From NCBI RefSeq assembly GCF_001544875.2, contig NZ_FCOA02000002.1, positions 496,001-560,000 of the forward strand: a stretch of DNA of 64,000 nt, given 5' to 3'. The translations under genes were made by a program, and so were the position numbers. How positions within the stretch are numbered: the stretch's first letter is position 1; each line of letters starts with the position of its first letter. This document shows, in pieces, positions 60,143 through 64,000 of this stretch. Source of the stretch: Caballeronia hypogeia (GTDB lineage Bacteria; Pseudomonadota; Gammaproteobacteria; Burkholderiales; Burkholderiaceae). The notes under the pieces were generated by a model. That model saw only the letters and a list, made by a program, of their open reading frames with translations, had not been told where the DNA came from and did not search any database.

Positions 60143-61105
60143 ATGTCCGACTGCAACGACTCTGACGTGAAGTTACCGCCGGTGCTGCGCATCGGCGAAT
60201 TCCCGGCGAACGCGCATGCGTTGCTGCAGGCGCGGTTCGCGCCGGTCTCGCTCGCGGACATCGATCACGACGACGCGCTGCGCGAGCGAGTCGGCGCGAT
60301 CGTCACGCGTTCGAATTACGACATCGATACGGCATTGATCGAGCGCCTTCCAGCGCTGAAGATCATCTCGACGAGCGGCGTCGGTTTCGATCGCATTCCG
60401 GTCGGCTTCGCACGCGAGCGCGGCATCGTCGTCGCGAACACGCCCGATCTGCTGAATGCGGCAGTCGCGGAGTTGACCGTGGGGCTGTTGCTCGCGCTGC
60501 TGCGGCAACTGCCGCGAGCGGATCGTTTCGTGCGTTCCGGCGCTTGGTCCGGCGGCGCGTTCGCGCTCGGCTCGAGTCTCGCGGGCAAGCGGGTTGGCAT
60601 CGTCGGCATGGGACGCATCGGCAAGGAGATCGCCTGTCGGCTCGCTCCTTTCGACGTGGAGGTCGCTTATTACGGGCGCACGAAACAAGCCTTGCCGTAT
60701 GAATGGTTCGCGCATGCAACCGACCTGGCGCGCTGGTCCGACATATTGATCGCGGCGTGCCCCGGCGGCAGCGAAACACGTCATCTCGTGAATGCGGCCG
60801 TGCTCGATGCGCTCGGCGCGCGAGGCCTGCTCGTGAATATCGCGCGAGGCTCGGTCGTCGACGAAGGCGCGCTCATCGAGGCACTCGAGCGAAATGCCAT
60901 CGCCGGCGCTGCGCTCGACGTATTCGAAGATGAGCCGCTCGAAGCGTCGCCGCTTTGCGCGTTGGACAACGTCGTGCTGAGCCCCCACATCGGCAGCGCA
61001 ACGCACGAAACACGCATGGCGATGGCTCAGCTCACCGTCGACAACATCGTGTCCTTCTTTTCGACGGGCAAGGCGATTACGCCTGTACTCGCGACTGCCC
61101 CCTAG
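60143..61105 (+). CDS. D-isomer-specific 2-hydroxyacid dehydrogenase
   Basis: A 320-residue NAD(P)-dependent enzyme. The cofactor motif is GIVGMGRIGKEIA near residue 150, and the catalytic Arg, Glu and His lie in LVNIARGSVVDE, ALDVFEDEPLE and VLSPHIGSATHE. It probably reduces glyoxylate, hydroxypyruvate or tartronate semialdehyde released by the aldolase. It begins 7 bases after the permease. Its last 29 bases overlap the convergent Usp gene. Confidence 0.92.
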   Translation: MSDCNDSDVKLPPVLRIGEFPANAHALLQARFAPVSLADIDHDDALRERVGAIVTRSNYDIDTALIERLPALKIISTSGVGFDRIPVGFARERGIVVANTPDLLNAAVAELTVGLLLALLRQLPRADRFVRSGAWSGGAFALGSSLAGKRVGIVGMGRIGKEIACRLAPFDVEVAYYGRTKQALPYEWFAHATDLARWSDILIAACPGGSETRHLVNAAVLDALGARGLLVNIARGSVVDEGALIEALERNAIAGAALDVFEDEPLEASPLCALDNVVLSPHIGSATHETRMAMAQLTVDNIVSFFSTGKAITPVLATAP

Positions 61106-61580
61106 CGAAGGAGGCGCTGATAACCGGCGCCTCTTCCGCAACCGACGCTGAAGCGATGAGCACTTCGCATCGGCTTCGACGGCAGACCGTATTGCGCACG
61201 TGACTCCAGCCGATGCCGAAGAAGCGGTGTCGCTTCGCGCCGAGCACGACGAGATCGGCATCGAGCAGTTCCGCTTCGGCGGCGATCAAGCGCCCGATAC
61301 TGCGGCCATCGCGCGGAAGTGTGCGCGTGCGCCATTGCGCTTCGATACCCGCGCGCCGAAGCATCTTTTCGCTATTGCGTCGAATCGCGAGCGCGAGTTG
61401 ATTGACGAGCGCCGGCGTATCGCAAAGCATGTCCGCCTGCCAGCCGGCCCACCACGGCGCGGAATCGATCACATGCAGGATAGTGAGGCGCGCGCGGCTA
61501 TCACGCGCCCGCGCGATGGCGGTCGACAACGCGGCCTCGCTGAAGCCCGGTCCTACGGCGACGAGAATATGCTGGTACAT
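61077..61580 (-). CDS. Universal stress protein (UspA family)
   Basis: A 167-residue Usp domain protein. It starts with MYQHILVAVGPGFSEAALST and has the second half-motif LVVLGAKRHRFFGIGWSHVR near residue 115. The classical G-2x-G-9x-G/S ATP pattern is blurred, so nucleotide binding is uncertain. It is the only gene of its unit and converges on the dehydrogenase. A basic tail of about 25 residues follows the domain. Confidence 0.88.
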   Translation of the reverse strand: MYQHILVAVGPGFSEAALSTAIARARDSRARLTILHVIDSAPWWAGWQADMLCDTPALVNQLALAIRRNSEKMLRRAGIEAQWRTRTLPRDGRSIGRLIAAEAELLDADLVVLGAKRHRFFGIGWSHVRNTVCRRSRCEVLIASASVAEEAPVISASFARGQSRVQA

Positions 61581-61712
61581 GGCGCAACCCTCCGATCATT
61601 GAACGACGTCTCTGGCGAAACATCCTTGTGCATGACGTGATGATCGGCGCTGAAAATTAGCGGAAAGTGAGAGCCCGTTTCGCGACGCGTTACCATGCGA
61701 TAAATCAAACTG

Positions 61713-62990
61713 ATGACGACCATGGATAACCGCGAACTGCTCAATCTCGCGTACTTGCGCGCATTTCGTCTCGTCGCGGAGACGGGCAGCGCCACGCGCG
61801 CCGCCGCCGCGCTGTTTCGCGCGCAATCGGCGGTCACGCGGTCATTGCAGGAGCTGGAAGCCGCTGTCGGCGAAGCGTTGCTGGAACGCCGGCCTTCCGG
61901 CATGCTCACCACGCCCGCCGGGCGCGCGGTGCTCTTGCGGTGCCAACGCATCTTTGCGGAACTGGAAGAGCTGGCGCAATGGTGCGCGACGCGCCAGTCG
62001 CGCCGCAGGACAACGACCGGCGGCACGCTGCCCGCCTTCCTGCTCAACACGCGCAGGCTGCAACTGTTTTCCGCGCTCGCGCGGCACCGGCACATGCCGA
62101 GCGCGGCGCAGACACTGGGGTTGAGTCAACCGGCGGTCAGCAGCGCGATTCGCATCATGGAGACGGGCGCGGGCATGCAGTTGTTTCATCGCAGCCCGCG
62201 CGGCCTGCTGCTCACGAGCGAAGGCGAAACCTTCGTGCTGCACGTACGTCGCGCGCTGAACGAACTGCGCCACATCCCCGACGATCTCGCCGCCTTGCGC
62301 GGCACCATTCAGGGTTACGTGATCGTCGGCGCGCTGCCGCTCGGCAGAACGCTGATTCTGCCCGGCGCGATCGCGCGGGTCGCGGCGCAGTATCCGGGCG
62401 TGCGCATCGTCACGGACGAAAGCTCGTATGAAACGCTGGTCGCGGGACTGCGCGCGGGCGACATCGACTTCGTGCTGGGCGCGCTGCGTCAGAACGATGC
62501 ATCGAGCGGACTCGTCAACGAGCGTCTCATGTCCGAGGACATCGTGGTGATCGCGCGGCGTGCTCATCCGCTCGCGGGCACGAGCGGTCTTTCTCTCAAG
62601 GACATGATCGCCGCGCAATGGATCCTGCCGCGCAGTCAGGCGCCCGCGCGCGGCATGTTCGAGGCGCAGTTCAAGCGCTGGAAGCTGAAGCCGCCGATGC
62701 CGACGGTCGAAACCGCCGACCTCGCCGTCATCCGCGGCCTGCTGATGGATACCGACATGCTCGCCGCCGTGTCGGCGCAACAGTTGCATTACGAATGCGA
62801 GTCGGGCGAGCTCGTGGTGCTGGACATTCCTCTGCAGAACACGCGGCGCGAGATCGGTCTGACGATGCGCGCCGGCGGCACGCCATCACCCGCTGCCCGC
62901 GCAATGGTCGATGCGATCCGTCTCACGGTCGATCAGGTCGGCCACGCGATGCGGCGTGATGCCGCCGGCAACCCGAAGGTCATCGCCTGA
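61713..62990 (+). CDS. LysR-type regulator with two HTH domains
   Basis: A 425-residue protein, about 120 longer than typical LysR proteins. It has two HTH_LysR domains in tandem: residues 12-75 (LAYLRAFRLVAETGSATRAA, LFRAQSAVTRSLQELEAAVG) and residues 112-175 (LQLFSALARHRHMPSAAQTL, GLSQPAVSSAIRIME). The effector domain follows from about 195. The second HTH is at the normal distance from the effector domain, so the first looks like an addition. It is divergent from the Usp gene and in line with an O-methyltransferase gene. There is no obvious operator. The layout recurs in some gallate/oxalomesaconate-type regulators as far as I recall. Confidence 0.9.
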   Translation: MTTMDNRELLNLAYLRAFRLVAETGSATRAAAALFRAQSAVTRSLQELEAAVGEALLERRPSGMLTTPAGRAVLLRCQRIFAELEELAQWCATRQSRRRTTTGGTLPAFLLNTRRLQLFSALARHRHMPSAAQTLGLSQPAVSSAIRIMETGAGMQLFHRSPRGLLLTSEGETFVLHVRRALNELRHIPDDLAALRGTIQGYVIVGALPLGRTLILPGAIARVAAQYPGVRIVTDESSYETLVAGLRAGDIDFVLGALRQNDASSGLVNERLMSEDIVVIARRAHPLAGTSGLSLKDMIAAQWILPRSQAPARGMFEAQFKRWKLKPPMPTVETADLAVIRGLLMDTDMLAAVSAQQLHYECESGELVVLDIPLQNTRREIGLTMRAGGTPSPAARAMVDAIRLTVDQVGHAMRRDAAGNPKVIA

Positions 62991-63084
62991 TGACTCGAAT
63001 CGATCATTCCAAGGTTGCGCACATGTCACGACGATTGCAACGCGTGCGCCGGGGCATCTGAAACATTTATCGCACTGCTGCGCT

Positions 63085-63114
63085 TTGCACGGATCTCTTC
63101 GCGTGCTGTATGGT
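63085..63114 (+). promoter_or_regulatory. Candidate promoter of O-methyltransferase gene
   Basis: TTGCAC (63085-63090) and TATGGT (63109-63114) are 18 bases apart and 36 bases before the ATG, a fair sigma-70 pair. Confidence 0.45.
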
Positions 63115-63149
63115 GTCGTAATCGCGGCCCGGGGCCCCAAGGAGATCCA

Positions 63150-63818
63150 ATGAACGAACAGCAATGGATTGCGATGGACGAGTATCTGTGCGAGCGTACG
63201 CAAGCGCCCGACGCGGTGCTCGACGCGGCGCTGAGAGCGAGCTCCGAGGCGGGACTGCCCTCGATCAACGTCGCACCGAATCAGGGCAAGCTCCTGCAGA
63301 TGCTGGCGAGCCTGCGCGGCGCGCGGCGCATTCTGGAGCTCGGCACGCTCGGCGGCTACAGCACCATCTGGCTCGCGCGCGCCCTGCCCGCCGACGGCAC
63401 CCTGCTGACCTTGGAGGCGCTCGAACATCACGCGGACGTCGCGCGCCGCAATATCGCGCGTGCGGGACTGGCGGGCGTGGTGTCGGTAATTGTCGGCGAC
63501 GCCGTGCAGACGCTCGAAGGCTTCGTGCGCGACGGTATTCCGCCCTTCGATTTCGTGTTCCTCGATGCCGACAAGAAAGGCTATCCCGAGTATCTGCGTC
63601 TCGTGCTGCGTCTGAGCCGGCCAGGCACGGTGATCGTCGCGGACAACGTGATACGCCGCGGTCAGGTCGCGGATACCGCGAGCGTCGATCCCGACGTAAT
63701 TGGCGTGCGCAAATTCTTCGACCTGCTCGCGGAAAACCCACGCCTTTCGTCCACCGCGATGCAGACGGTGGGAAGCAAGGGATGGGACGGTTTTTCCATT
63801 TCGATCGTGTCCGAATGA
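63150..63818 (+). CDS. Metal-dependent O-methyltransferase (catechol OMT-like)
   Basis: A 222-residue class I methyltransferase of family 3. Motif I is RILELGTLGGYSTIWLARAL, the SAM ribose binder is LLTLEALEHHADVARRN, and metal ligands appear in FVFLDADKKGYPEYL and TVIVADNVIRRGQV. Members methylate small catechols. CAAGGAG precedes the ATG at 63150; an open frame to 63015 lacks a start. It may belong with the LysR upstream. The end is followed by a short AT-rich run. Confidence 0.92.
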   Translation: MNEQQWIAMDEYLCERTQAPDAVLDAALRASSEAGLPSINVAPNQGKLLQMLASLRGARRILELGTLGGYSTIWLARALPADGTLLTLEALEHHADVARRNIARAGLAGVVSVIVGDAVQTLEGFVRDGIPPFDFVFLDADKKGYPEYLRLVLRLSRPGTVIVADNVIRRGQVADTASVDPDVIGVRKFFDLLAENPRLSSTAMQTVGSKGWDGFSISIVSE

Positions 63819-63928
63819 AGGTCCGCGCGAGCCCGCGTCTCTCGTCTGCAAAATAATAAAAAAAACCGGAATAAAACGCGCGTCGCGCATGTTAGCCCAT
63901 CGAGAGTTCACGAAATCGATGCACCGAC

Positions 63929-64000
63929 ATGGACGACCCGCTCATCAAACGGAACCTGCGCGCCTTCGCGAACGGCGGCCTGCCGCCTGCCCGTGCGGAG
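63929..64000 (+). CDS. Start of gene cut by right window edge
   Basis: ATG at 63929 opens a frame that stays open for all 24 codons in view (MDDPLIKRNLRAFANGGLPP). The upstream ribosome site is weak (CGAAATCGATG). No family can be assigned from so short a piece. Confidence 0.4.
   Translation, partial: MDDPLIKRNLRAFANGGLPPARAE

Noticed and set aside
1-64000. CRISPR arrays, tRNA or rRNA genes, insertion sequences, phage or plasmid genes
   Set aside because: No regularly spaced repeats, no tRNA-like cloverleaf, and no transposase or integrase motifs were seen by reading; a tRNAscan or ISfinder run would be decisive.

Overview
The window is GC-rich, tightly packed bacterial chromosome from the Burkholderiaceae; the best guess is Caballeronia, Paraburkholderia or a close relative. 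This rests on the codon use, a DUF4148 small periplasmic protein, many LysR regulators each next to an MFS transporter or catabolic operon, and sugar-acid pathways typical of soil or plant-associated members. No rRNA, tRNA, CRISPR array, insertion sequence, phage gene or replication origin was seen. No database search was possible, so family assignments rest on motifs, length and context.

Layout, 1-29 kb. The left edge cuts a sugar ABC importer (ATPase and periplasmic binding protein). A YjdM/PhnA zinc-ribbon protein and an OmpW-like porin follow. Next is an unassigned divergent pair: a membrane protein with a duplicated N-terminal domain, and a 255-residue protein. At 6.1-10.9 kb a receiver-LuxR-cNMP-binding regulator faces a SAM-cyclase-AAA-TPR giant, a likely cyclic-nucleotide signalling pair. 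Then come a CAP-domain lipoprotein, a LuxR regulator, an aromatic-type operon (MFS, FAD monooxygenase, DUF2783), a DUF1328 membrane protein, a diverged FtsH paralogue, LysR/MFS pairs, a PBP7-type peptidase, Ohr, small secreted proteins, a thioredoxin-fold protein and an OmpR/EnvZ-type system. Two near-identical promoter elements flank the thioredoxin-fold gene and look like targets of that system.

Layout, 29-48 kb. A Tat-exported GH28 pectinase precedes the most distinctive region, 31.4-48.1 kb. This is an aryl-polyene/xanthomonadin-like pigment cluster in two divergent arms. The minus arm has ACP, FabG-type ketoreductase, halogenase-like flavoenzyme, MipA, acyltransferase and a family 2 glycosyltransferase. 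The plus arm has a COG4648 membrane protein, an AMP-ligase/dehydratase fusion, an LpxL-like acyltransferase, a LolA-like carrier, an MMPL exporter, a NodB deacetylase, a methyltransferase, a ketosynthase, a chain-length factor and a dehydratase. A UbiE-like methyltransferase converges on its end. Together they could load an aryl starter, extend and dehydrate it to a polyene, modify it, attach it to a lipid and export it to the outer membrane.

Layout, 48-64 kb. There is a frameshifted LysE exporter, a membrane protein, a flavin reductase-like protein and a yqjI/yqjH-like iron-reductase pair with a clear PadR operator. A sugar-acid regulon follows (GarD-type dehydratase, enolase-superfamily enzyme, LysR, IlvD/Edd dehydratase, DapA-type aldolase, MFS permease, 2-hydroxyacid dehydrogenase). 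Its three transcription units share a similar upstream element. The window closes with a Usp, a LysR protein carrying two HTH domains, an O-methyltransferase and a gene cut by the right edge. The GH28 enzyme and the galactarate-type genes could form one pectin-to-galactarate route, though they lie 20 kb apart.
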